64,000 nt of DNA from Tilletia caries (Eukaryota; Basidiomycota; Exobasidiomycetes; Tilletiales; Tilletiaceae), in the NCBI GenBank assembly GCA_032718865.1, contig JALUTQ010000026.1, positions 992,001 to 1,056,000 on the forward strand, written 5' to 3'. Below, piece after piece: positions 1-9,316 of the stretch (position 1 is the stretch's first letter; the number at the start of each line of letters is the position of its first letter). A model generated the notes under the pieces. That model saw nothing but the letters and a program-made list of their open reading frames with translations, was not told the DNA's origin and made no database searches. The position numbers and the translations under genes are program-made.

Positions 1-780
1 ATCAAGCAAAAAAAAAAAAAAGATGAGATCAGAGAGAACAGTCAACGACACGTACCTTGAGGACTTCATCGAACCTGGTGATGATAGAGAGAGGTTAGCG
101 CGTGAGGGCAGCAATGCTTCTGTGCAGTGACCAGAAAAGATGACGCTCACCATGCGCCTAGGCCTGGCAATGAAGACGCGTCAGATGACGGGCAGAGCAC
201 GAGGGAGCAAAGACACACTCACCTAGCTGGTGTGCTTTGGCAGTTGTGGTCGCTGCTTTGCTGGCCTGCTGCTGTGTAGATGATGATGGTGATGGTGAAT
301 ACCAACAGAAGCAGAAGAGGGGATAAATGCACTCACTCTGTTGCTGTTGTTGGGTTATGTTGCTGCTGCTGTACTGCTGCTGCTGTGTCGACGCTGGGAT
401 GCTTATCTGGTTGATTATGAGCGCGAGAAGAGGCAGACGAGGAAATGAGGAGGTACTCACCTTGTCGCTGTTGTTGCTGTGCTGTTGCTGCTGCTGATGT
501 GGGACTGGTGCTGGTGGTGGTATCTGATGCTCCCAGGAGAGTCTTGAGGGAAGGGTCGCTGGTGGTTGCGCGCTGAGGAGCGCCCCAGGAGGACTCCGCC
601 ATGAGGATCTGGAAAGATCCTGGGCAAAAGAACGTTGGGAGGCCCGCGGCGAAGATGGTACTCACTGGGACAGGCGGAGGAGGAGAGAGTCTCTGCGGGG
701 CTTGGTGAGGGAACGACATGCGACAGCCGCGGGAGCTCGAGGTGGCCGCGGAAACTTACCGATTCGCTATCTCCGTCCAT
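1..780 (-). CDS. 5' part of a multi-exon Gln/Ser/Thr-rich protein (runs off the window)
   Basis: Partial gene reading leftwards out of the window, so the C-terminal part and function are unknown. A consistent open frame can be spliced from the ATG at 780: a short first exon (MDGDSES), then a proline-rich stretch, MAESSWGAPQ near 600, a poly-Gln/Ala region, and further short exons ending in FDEVLK near position 60. The introns have strong GTAAGT/GTGAGT donors and CAG acceptors of about 45-80 nt. Other frames meet stops or lack splice continuity. CAG/CAA-rich exons explain the several overlapping open frames here. No domain is recognisable in this N-terminal part. Exon choice is my inference; the donor and acceptor sites are visible in the sequence. 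Confidence 0.5.
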
Positions 781-1279
781 TGATCATGAACAACCAACGT
801 TTATGGCATGATCGCGGATCGGGAAAGCATCACGTGAACGCGCCGGAGATAATTACCAAATGCTTACTTCAGCACGTTTGCGACGGAAAGGCTCCGGCAC
901 CATCAATTCTCGCCCGTTGAAGCTCATCTTTTGGGAGCAGGAAGCGGCAGCAGATCGAGCAGAGTAAGTGAGATTTTGAGGGGATACTTCCTTGAAAAAA
1001 ATGCATGTTTGCAAGGAATTGTTGCTGTTGAGCCTACGGCCGTAAGAGAATCGGTTCTAAAACCCCAAACTATAAGTCTGGGGAATTCAAGTCTTCCCAC
1101 TAAAAGGCAATCTCCTCATTTCAGGAAGCTTACACCACATTGTAATGAGGACTACAAACCTGAGCTCAGACAGTTACAACTGATTTGTTGCTTTTGCCAC
1201 GCGGCGCGTTAGAAACCTTACAAACCACTCTTTGGGAGGCAGCTTCGTCTACACACACACCGTCGCCGGGCCGGCACGG
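781..1279. other. Intergenic region without a recognisable gene
   Basis: About 500 bases between the start of the leftmost gene and the first MITE. Only short, compositionally unremarkable open frames occur. I see no RNA gene, clear repeat or convincing promoter beyond the upstream region of the minus-strand gene. Confidence 0.4.
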
Positions 1280-1467
1280 TCACCTGGGCGGGGGGACTTC
1301 GCCCCCCCGGACCCCCCCAATGCCATACATAGTCGTGACCTTTATGTAACCTACCTTTGCTCCTGTATTGGAAGCGACACATTTCTTCAACCCAGACGAC
1401 TGATGTACTTCGTACATTTGGACTTTGGGGGGGGGTCCGGGGGGGCGAAGTCCCCCCGCCCAGGTGA
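1280..1467. mobile_element. G/C-rich MITE with ~39-bp terminal inverted repeats
   Basis: A 188-bp element bounded by long inverted repeats. The left end (1280-1318) starts TCACCTGGGCGGGGGGACTT. The right end (1428-1467) is its reverse complement, with small differences in G-run length. The ~110-bp core is unrelated and contains a small hairpin (TGTACTTCGTACA). It has no coding capacity, which is the structure of a miniature inverted-repeat transposable element. I do not see a convincing target-site duplication, so superfamily and exact ends are uncertain. Confidence 0.6.
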
Positions 1468-1702
1468 TAGAAATGCATTGCTTCCGATTCGGGCCGTGGG
1501 ATAGCCGGAGTGGGAAGAACATCGATCCTGTACACCCACAGCGATGTCACTACTTCGGCTTCCACGTTACCACCACCAAAGAAACCCACGGCCACGAAAT
1601 GACGGTCACCCACGAAACGCCATATATTTTGTTTGAATAGAATCTCTTTCACCGTTCTTCCCAGTCTGAGAGGCGCCCACCGGGCGCCGCGTACCACTAG
1701 TG

Positions 1703-1962
1703 TGCTGGACAGGGTCCATGTGGCCACCTTATCTTATCTTATCTCGATCTCTTCCTCTCCACTTCCTTCTTTTCCCACACGCATCTTGCATAGCAACACC
1801 AGTACCTCCACATTTCCCACGCTATCCTCTCTCCTCCTCATCTTTTTCCCTTCCCGAGCTCATCCCTTGTACTTAGTCCTTTCTTCCTCGTCATTCATTC
1901 ACTCTTCACTTGTTGCACTTTGCTGCTCACTGCTAGTTCATCTAGTACATGGTGATGAGAGT
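1703..1962 (-). mobile_element. SINE copy A, 5'-truncated
   Basis: Minus-strand copy of a sequence repeated at 5323-5650. The two share nearly identical bodies from a 3' terminus matching CTGGACAGGGTCCATG (plus strand), through a short tandem tail of TTATC units (three here, four in copy B), up to the sequence GATGAGAGT. In copy B that point is where the tRNA-derived T-arm begins. Here the homology stops at 1962 and is followed after ~28 bp by 18S rDNA, so the tRNA-like head is missing. Confidence 0.6.
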
Positions 1963-1990
1963 AGATCTCTCTTGCTGAGCGAACGACGCA

Positions 1991-2372
1991 GGCAACAGGT
2001 CTGTGATGCCCTTAGATGTTCTGGGCCGCACGCGCGCTACACTGACGGAGCCAACGAGTTTATCACCTTGTCCGAAAGGACTGGGTAATCTTGTGAAACT
2101 TTGTCGTGCTGGGGATAGAGCATTGCAATTATTGCTCTTCAACGAGGAATTTTTAGTAAGCGTGAGTCATCAGCTCGCGTTGATTACGTCCCTGCCCTTT
2201 GTACACACCGCCTGTCGCTACTACCGATTGAATGACTTAGTGAGCCTTTGGGAGGGGCGTTTCGGAGCTGGCAACGGCACCTGAACGCCCCCAACTTATG
2301 CAAACTTGGCCATTTAGAGGAAGTAAAAAGTCATAACAAGGTTTCTGTAGGTGAACCTGCAGAAGGATCATT
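1991..2372 (+). rRNA. 3' fragment of 18S rRNA gene, degenerate and dispersed
   Basis: About 380 bp matching the last part of eukaryotic small-subunit rRNA, from the ACAGGTCTGTGATGCCC helix, through GTACACACCGCC, to the end GAACCTGCAGAAGGATCATT. It is not a functional rDNA unit. The 5' ~1.4 kb is missing and no 5.8S or 28S follows. Near-universal positions are also changed: CACCGCCCGTC reads CACCGCCTGTC and AAGTCGTAACAAGG reads AAGTCATAACAAGG. These are C-to-T and G-to-A transitions. The ITS1-like sequence that follows suggests the fragment came from genomic rDNA or precursor RNA rather than mature 18S RNA. Confidence 0.85.
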
Positions 2373-2600
2373 AGTGAATCTTTATTGCCGTACTTCTCTT
2401 CGAGAGGTCGGCTCTAATCCCATCATCTATTATCCAAACACAAGACTACGGAGGGGTGGCTGCGTTGGTGGCCCCCTGCTCCGGATTGGTTCTGGGTCAG
2501 ATCATTTAACACTGGCTGGCTCGGTTCCTACAACCTTTTCAACTCATGAATCATAGAATGTTAAACCCATTGTCTTCGGACATGAAACTAAATACAACTA
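2373..2600 (+). other. ITS1-like remnant following the 18S fragment
   Basis: Directly continues the 18S 3' end (ATTAGTGAATC...), as ITS1 does in an rDNA repeat. No 5.8S sequence (AACGGATCTCTTGG-type) is reached, so the fragment ends inside the spacer. The right boundary is approximate. Confidence 0.5.
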
Positions 2601-3008
2601 AACCCACAGCCCTACACAGCCATCACACATTTCCTTTCCCTCGCTGCCCTCTCACAGCTCACTTTTCTCACACACTTTTTCTCACCTTTGCCCGCTCGAC
2701 CATCCACACTCTACTCCCCTCTTCTTCTTCGACAATCGACCCCGTCTTGACGCCTCCAGAATTCCGTTCGGTCCAACTCTTTCCTTCCTCGCCGTCTTCT
2801 ACTCCACAGTCCAAATAGTCACCCGAATCCGTCGCAGGTGCAGCTGTCGAGGTAGAGACCACTCCCACCAGCCACGACCACCTTGCGCGCGCCTCCAGCT
2901 CATCTGACTTCGCTTTCGGCTTGTGCTGTCGCCTGTCGCTTTCCCTCACCCACCAGCAGTCACTGCTTCAGTTCTGTCCACTCTGACCTCAAGCTTTTAC
3001 TATTCATC

Positions 3009-4568
3009 ATGCCAACGTCGACCTATACCATCACCCTTCAGTCTCACCCCAACAGCCCTTACTCGTTCGGTGACAAAACCTTTTCCTTCGCCTCTGGCGA
3101 GTATCGCATTATCAAGCTCGGCGGGAATGACTCCGGATTGCGCCCTACCAGCAGTGGCAATGGCTGCTTCCCGGCACCGCTTTCGGACATCCTGTCCGAA
3201 CTTACCTTTTACAAGTCCGAATTCTGGTTTCGGGACATCTCGCCCAAGTCCGACCGTTTCGGCAGTCTCCTCAACCGCTACCCCGTGCGCCAGGTCCGTC
3301 AGGCGGACAGCCAATTCGTTCTCGCGAGCGGCGACCGCTTGGAGTTTGGGTACTTCGGCAAGCCCGTGGGATCCCGATCCGATCTTGACTTTCTCTGCGA
3401 AGTTATCTGCATCGTGCACATCGACGAAACGGCAGTAATTTCCACCGTCATCCCGAATCTTCACCCCGACCATTCATCTTCTCTTGCTTCGAGCGACGCG
3501 ATCGAACTCGATCCAAAGGACGCGATGTTCTCCAAGCCATCACACTCAACATCGGTATACGCTCCGTTACCCACCATCTCTCACGCGTCAATACCTTCGT
3601 CCTCATCTACCGTCTCGCCAACATCCGCCTCTGACTCCACTGCTACCTCTCCACGCGCCACACGCGCCTCGGCTCCCAAAGGCACGCGATGGTCGGGAGT
3701 CTGTCATTCCGCTGATGATGTCCGGACACAAACCTCAGCGGTGGCCTTGACACAGCCAGGGGGTCAGCTGCAGAGGAATGCGAGGGGTGCTACCAACACT
3801 GCAGGCGATGGAAACCGGGCCCTGACGCCCATTTCGACGACTTTGCTGCCATCGGAGCCGCTGCCCACCTTTTCTTACTCGCAGTTCGTGACAAGCTTCA
3901 GGCGGCAGCATCCGGGCTCAGTGGAAGCGGCCAGAGCTTCTGGAACTATCATCTCGCCTTCGCAGTCGTCGGCATCCACGGCCCAGGTTGCGGATAAGCA
4001 CGGCTTGGCGACGGCGGATCTGGCTCTGCAGCGGGTAGCTTCGGCTTGGACTGATGCACGTCGATGGGTAGACAGCGTTGCTCGAGAACAGTCCTTGGAG
4101 CATGCTTTGCGGCGGATTTACGGTGCCTGGCAGGAAGTTCGGCGGTCTTCTGGTCCTCCTTCGCCCTCCACTCTGGTTCCGTCCAGCTCGGCGACGTCGA
4201 CGATGAAGCATCCCTGTCCCGACCCTGATCCTTTGCAGGACAGTCGAACCCCCACCTCCAGCTCTGGCTTCAGTTCCGCCGATCTGAATCTGACTTCTGC
4301 GACCTCCGTCGGGAAGCATCTCCAGACCTCGGATGCAGTGGTCCCAGCGCTGTTGGAAACCCCCTGCTTCTACTCGCCGTCCTCTCCCCTGTATGGATCG
4401 TCGCTCTATCAACTTGATGGTGACCGTTCTGGGCGCATTCATGTTACCGGTTCCCTTGATCTGCATCAGATCGTCGTCACGGCGGTCATCTTCATCTTCG
4501 TCGTCCTTGGTTCCCTCATTCTCCTACAGCACCTCACCTTGCACGCATTCGCCAGGTGCCAAACGTAA
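3009..4568 (+). CDS. FHA-like domain protein with C-terminal membrane anchor
   Basis: Single-exon gene, 519 aa from the ATG at 3009. An open frame continues upstream to 2883, but the ATG at 3009 starts directly at the folded domain and follows a pyrimidine-rich leader. Residues ~1-150 look like a forkhead-associated fold: F.F..GEYRIIKLGG, then WFRDISPKSDRFGSLLN, then LASGDRLEFGYF, matching the strand pattern in which FHA domains bind phospho-Thr peptides. Residues ~180-470 are Ser/Thr/Pro-rich and probably disordered. The C-terminus has one hydrophobic helix (VVTAVIFIFVVLGSLILL), so the protein may be tail-anchored with its FHA domain in the cytosol. The FHA call rests on pattern, not on a search. 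The gene is flanked by mobile elements on both sides. Confidence 0.7.
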   Translation: MPTSTYTITLQSHPNSPYSFGDKTFSFASGEYRIIKLGGNDSGLRPTSSGNGCFPAPLSDILSELTFYKSEFWFRDISPKSDRFGSLLNRYPVRQVRQADSQFVLASGDRLEFGYFGKPVGSRSDLDFLCEVICIVHIDETAVISTVIPNLHPDHSSSLASSDAIELDPKDAMFSKPSHSTSVYAPLPTISHASIPSSSSTVSPTSASDSTATSPRATRASAPKGTRWSGVCHSADDVRTQTSAVALTQPGGQLQRNARGATNTAGDGNRALTPISTTLLPSEPLPTFSYSQFVTSFRRQHPGSVEAARASGTIISPSQSSASTAQVADKHGLATADLALQRVASAWTDARRWVDSVAREQSLEHALRRIYGAWQEVRRSSGPPSPSTLVPSSSATSTMKHPCPDPDPLQDSRTPTSSSGFSSADLNLTSATSVGKHLQTSDAVVPALLETPCFYSPSSPLYGSSLYQLDGDRSGRIHVTGSLDLHQIVVTAVIFIFVVLGSLILLQHLTLHAFARCQT

Positions 4569-4662
4569 CTGCCCCTGCACTCCTCTTGACATCATTCCGA
4601 CACGACCTCAACACCATTCTCAACTGGCACGCCCTTTTCGTCCACGTCACAGTTCTCCTTTA

Positions 4663-5106
4663 GGCGGTGATCAGTTGCGGGCGCGCGCTCAAAAAGGGCG
4701 CTCAAACACAGAGCGCGAGGCCCCTCGCGCCGCGCTCTGAAAATTTGCTTCTCAGAGCGCGCGCCCACAACTGAACAACGCTTGCGCCGGAAAGTGCGCT
4801 CTGCTTTCTCCGGCTCGGCCTCTGCTTTCTCATTTTGTGGTTTGTATTGATTTTGTGATCAATACAAACGTCACGTGATGCTTCTGTAATCGAGCGGGAG
4901 CCAGAGCGCGCGCTCGAAGAGGTGGGCCGATCGAAATAGGTCGGCCCAGCGCCGCGCTCAGAACTGAGTGAGGGCGCTCTGAAATTTTTGGGCCCCCGGC
5001 TCTGAAAACGCGGAACTGAACATGCGTGCGCTTTCATGTCGGCCCAAAAAAAAACAGAGCGCGCGCTCATTTTTCAAGGTGAGCGCGCTCGCAACTGATC
5101 ACCGCC
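4663..5106. mobile_element. Harbinger-like MITE with TTA target duplication
   Basis: A 444-bp non-coding element. Its left end GGCGGTGATCAGTTGCG (from 4663) is repeated as the exact reverse complement at the right end (to 5106). It is flanked by the trinucleotide TTA on both sides (4660-4662 and 5107-5109). A 3-bp TTA/TAA duplication is characteristic of PIF/Harbinger elements. The interior carries many copies of a GAGCGCGCGCTC-type motif in both orientations and can fold extensively. It sits in the 3' flank of the FHA-domain gene. Confidence 0.7.
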
Positions 5107-5250
5107 TTACATTCTTGCCTTTCGATGATTTCGCGCACGCGGCACGTTCCTCAACCCTTCCACTTCTTCATCCTTGCTGCGCTTCTTTTCTCCTTCTCCC
5201 GTTGACTCACACTGGCTGCAGTTCTTTCCTCACCCACGACTCGGGACAGT

Positions 5251-5352
5251 CGTCTTTTGACGGTGGGGATCTGCTGGACAGGGTCCATGTGGCCACCTTA
5301 TCGTCTTTTGACGGTGGGGATGTGCTGGACAGGGTCCATGTGGCCACCTTAT
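5251..5352. repeat. 51-bp tandem duplication
   Basis: Two consecutive 51-bp units (5251-5301 and 5302-5352), each starting CGTCTTTTGACGGTGGGGAT and ending GGCCACCTTAT, differing at one base (ATCTGC versus ATGTGC). The second unit continues into the TTATC tail and body of SINE copy B. The duplication therefore includes the 3' end of the SINE plus ~21 bp of flanking DNA. Confidence 0.8.
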
Positions 5353-5650
5353 CTTATCTTATCTTATCTCGATCTCTTCCTCTCCACTTCCTTCTTTTCC
5401 CACACGCATCTTGCATAGCAACACCAGTACCTCCACATTTCCCACGCTATCCTCTCTCCTCCTCATCTTTTCCCTTCCCGAGCTCATCCCTTGTACTTAG
5501 TCCTTTCTTCCTCGTCATTCATTCACTCTTCACTTGTTGCACTTTGCTGCTCACTGCTAGTTCATCTAGTACATGGTGATGAGAGTGGGATTCGAACCCA
5601 CGCCCTTTCGGACTACGGACTAGTCTGGACTCTATGTATACGAGGCCCCG
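5323..5650 (-). mobile_element. SINE copy B with tRNA-derived 5' head
   Basis: Read on the minus strand, the element begins with a class-II tRNA-like 3' half: a long variable arm, then the T-arm/B-box sequence GGGTTCGAATCCCAC (5581-5600), an acceptor strand and CCA. A ~200-bp unrelated body and a tail of four GATAA units follow, ending in the same 3' sequence as copy A. A tRNA-like head, B box, tRNA-unrelated body and simple-repeat tail define a tRNA-derived SINE. The A box and 5' tRNA half are not recognisable, so this copy may also be truncated. Confidence 0.65.
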
Positions 5651-5763
5651 GCGCCCGGAAGCCCGAAGCAGACTCTGCTTTTCGACATCTTTGTGACGTT
5701 TATGAGACGTTCCGGATGAAGTGGTGAGTACAGGGTTTGTACTTAAACAAATCGGAACGAGTT

Positions 5764-5796
5764 CAGACTTCAGGCTTCAGGCTTCAGGCTTCAGGC
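5764..5796. repeat. Short tandem repeat (CTTCAGG)n
   Basis: About four consecutive CTTCAGG heptamers, placed immediately outside the left end of the KDZ element. Confidence 0.8.
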
Positions 5797-6060
5797 GCCG
5801 GGGCGTTGACCAGGAACGACCATCATCAAATCTTCCGACCGGGGCGTCCACCGGAAAGGTTTTGGTGAAAAGTTGGTTTAAATCCCAGCCAGATATGAAC
5901 CGAATAGACAGCCAGGAAATGGCAGGAAGCCTGCCAGGAGCTGGCAGGGCAGTTGTGCATACACTTTTCCGGGCCTCCCAAAGCGACCTTCACGCAGTAC
6001 GTCCAATCACCATAAGCGCAAACCACTCCACAGCACTCTGCCTTTCCGTATCTGTTCGCA

Positions 6061-9000
6061 ATGAACTCGAACTCAAGCTCTGCTTTTCAGGGATCCCCAA
6101 TGCCAGCTTGGGTGCCTGAACTTCCAGATATAGCCCAACCTTCTTCGCAGCTTTCTCTTCCCTTCCCACCGACTCCGGCTTCTTCAGCTTGTTCCAATCT
6201 GCTTCCCATTCCAAGCAGTACTTCTTCTCCATCTTCGGGCTCTTCTGGACGGAAAGCGCCACGTAAACGACAGCGGAATCGCAAATCTGTGGCATTGGCT
6301 GCCCGCGACCTTTCCTCCGCCGATCCGCGAGAAGCAGTCGATCAACACGCCTTCTTCGATGATGGCGTCGACTTTTTCCTTCCACGATCATGATAACGAC
6401 ATTCTCGGAGCTCAAGAGACCCTTCCCACTGCCGCCTCCAGCAGTAACACCCAGCTTTCAGAGACCAGGCAACTTCCGGTCGACACCCCGAGCAGCTACT
6501 CCAATTTGATTTTCACCGACAAGTTTGCCTACTGCGCACGCATCGATAGAAGCTGCTGGGTTCTCGAGGACTGCGCCATGGGTCTGCCGCTGGTATGTTG
6601 GGACTTGGGAATCGTGATCTGCCCCTGAGATCCTATTCAGTTGACGCAATTCTGATATCTTTTCATTTGCACAGCTTGGTTCTTTCTACCATGTCACCTT
6701 GTACGAGGGTCTGAACGCGGATCAAATAGAGCGCCTGACGACATGCGACTGCACTAGAGGAAGAGGCGGACTGGATTGTCTCCATCAGCAGGCCATGCGT
6801 CAGGACACGTTGCGGTTTAAGGAGGAGGTTATTTTTGTGTTCTGAACGTGAGTTTCTCATGAACCGATGGTTGAGCAGAAGGCGGAGATCAGTGGTCTGT
6901 CTGTGCATGAAGATCATTCGTTCGCAGTCATTTACTTACCACGATTGATTCTATCTTGCAGCCAATCCAGTTGCCATTGAATTTGCCTCTCATTTGCACG
7001 GTCGGCGTGCTTGGTTTTCAGTTCTGTCGACCCGGAGCTCCATCCATTCCAACAGTCAGGATGGAAAGCGATGCATCGTTTCTCTCGTATCCTCTCAACG
7101 GTGGACATGCTCGGCATCACACTGCTCCAGCAATGCGCTTCCGGCCAGCACCTGCGTTCACCGAACGCGAGCAAAGATGTTCTGGAAGGAATCTCTTGGA
7201 CCACAGCTTGAAGACAGTGAGGAGAGTGATGACTACGAGGAAGACCAGCAAGGTAAGTAGAATGAACTGTGCTGAATGTCAGGCGCTAGTAGAAGCAGCA
7301 GGTATTGTCCATCATCTTCTGACTTGTATGTTTATTCACGTGCAGACGACCTTCAGCAGCTTTCGCATACGGCTGAAAGTGTTCGAGCTCACGTCCAAAT
7401 CAATTCTTGTTCTCACCTTCCCATCCCGCCCCCTCCGTTCTGCCGCCTCTCCACTGATCCAGAACCCCGCCCACCCACGATGGGTCAAGCCCTGCCCTCA
7501 CCTCTCCCACTAGGAGATCATGCGCGGTGCGACTGCGGACGACCCAGCAACAATTTTCAGGAGATCTTGCGCAGAAAGTGCGTCGTCTATTACGGTTCAG
7601 GACCCCTGATCACTGAGATAGAGACGCAGGAGTGCACATGCCGCAGAAGCTCAGAAACAAGAAGCATTGGTCCTGATCTTTGCGAGTATGGTCTGTTCAA
7701 TTGGAACAACGCGGTAGTGGTGTCTCACGAGCTGTTCAACTCGTATTCTTCCCAGCTATCTGCTTCCCCGACGCCCTTTACAGCTTTCTGTACCACTACC
7801 CAGCAGGCCTACGAGCAACACTCGCCCAACCTGAAGACAAAGTTCCTCGCTCGCAGCACGTTCGTCAAGTTATATTTCGCCTACGTCCGCATCCAGCAGC
7901 TTGAAGTCTCTTTTTCCTGCCCGCAATGTGGGCCGAACCCATCAACTGTCATCGCAGACGGCATCGTTCTCGCATATAGCTCAAACTTAACCCACGCCCG
8001 GCTCTCTCCTCCGACCACTGTTGGTCCTGACATCAATACAAACGCCCGTGCTGGAACCGTCACCCCCCTTTCTCCCGCCAGTCTCCGTTCGACGTGCCGC
8101 GCGTGCTTTCTGTCGCTCGCTCAAGACTGTCGACATCGACCACGCCCAGCTCCTCAAAACGTTCTCTACGAACCTTCACTCTGCGCTCCCGACGTTCCCG
8201 GGTCCGATTGCACTATGGGCGCGTCAATACGAGCAGCTGTTGTTCGTCATCTGCCTTGCCCCTTCTCTGCCTTCATCACTCGAGCTTGTGCTTCATAACC
8301 TCATCGATCAGTTCTGTGCCAACGAAGGAGTCTTCCAGCTTTGTCGGCCTTCGATCGCCCCCCTTCTGCTCAGTCTGGCCGAGATGTCCGCCTCGCAAGC
8401 ATCAACAGAACGATACATCCGCCTAGGTACCAGTCTGGCACGACGATGTCCTTTCCTCGGCAACGTCGTACTGGCCTTCACATCCCCTGCCTGTCAAAGC
8501 CATCACTCCCTGCTCGTGGACCTGCATCTCCTGATGCGCGCTACAGTCGACGTTATCAACTACCAGCTGAGCGCGCTCCATCCACGAGCAACACCACCGC
8601 CTTCATCATCGCCTACTCAGCTTGACATTGCTCCTTACACGCAAACGGGCTCGCACTATGGATCAGCTAAGTGCCGCAGCAGACCGACGTATCCTCATCT
8701 CAACGAAGGCAAAGATGGGAGGAGTGGCGAGAAACAGGCTGGCCAGGAACAAGATCAGGACTCAAGCCAGCATTGTCGCAAGTTCTATGATGAGTATGTG
8801 AAGCGCAAGCGTACTGGAGGACTCATGGCTTTGTGGTGTACACATCGTCTTTGCGTTGGATTTCACGTCATACCACAGTCGGAGGGACGCGACGATGTGT
8901 TCTCAGCCATATACTGTCACTGGCCCATTGCTCCTTCAGTGATAGTGTATGACTTTGCTTGTCAGCTTGGACCATACTCTCTACGTCGAGAGCCTGACTA

Positions 9001-9316
9001 CTTCAAAGACACTCTCTTTGTAGTCGATCAAATGCACGAGAAGGGCCATACGGATTGCTCGGCATCAAGTCGTCTCTCTACGTACATGAGGAACGATCCA
9101 CAGCTCCAACATGTATACTCATCCGCAGCAGAGTGTGGGAATGCCGGTCTGGCTCGGATCAAGAAGACGGTCTCCTACAGCAAGCAGGAGCACGCCGTCG
9201 CGCTCGTGAGAGTGTTCCTGTCGATTTGGAATCGTCGCCGGATCAGGGATGCTCAGACGACAAGTCAGACGTCGATGCGGTCGGAGACGTCGACGGGCCG
9301 GACGGTGGAGCTGTGA
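6061..9316 (+). CDS. KDZ-family transposase with CxC zinc clusters (probably frameshifted)
   Basis: Multi-exon transposase. The C-terminal half (about 8080-9316) matches the KDZ/CxC5-CxC6 pattern of basidiomycetes: LWCTHRLCVGFHVIPQSEG, then YDFACQL, VDQMHEKGH and SAAECGNAGLARIKKTVSY, which hold the acidic and His catalytic-site residues. Upstream exons carry Cys clusters of the predicted zinc-binding type (TCDCTRGRGGLDC near 6750, WTCSASHC near 7110, CPQCGPNP near 7925). Introns are visible at about 6595-6674 and 7252-7345. Two places do not join cleanly: the exon at 6661-6845 ends in TGA, and the frame changes near 8050-8090 beside a C-run without an obvious intron. The copy may be inactive, or the sequence may hold an indel. 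The start at 6061 is a guess. Confidence 0.75.

Noticed and set aside
1991..2372. Functional rDNA unit
   Set aside because: Only the 3' part of 18S is present, near-universal positions are mutated, and no 5.8S or 28S follows.
5573..5650. tRNA gene on the minus strand
   Set aside because: Only the variable arm, T-arm and acceptor/CCA part are present; no matching 5' half, D-arm or complete anticodon arm can be built. It is better explained as the head of a SINE.
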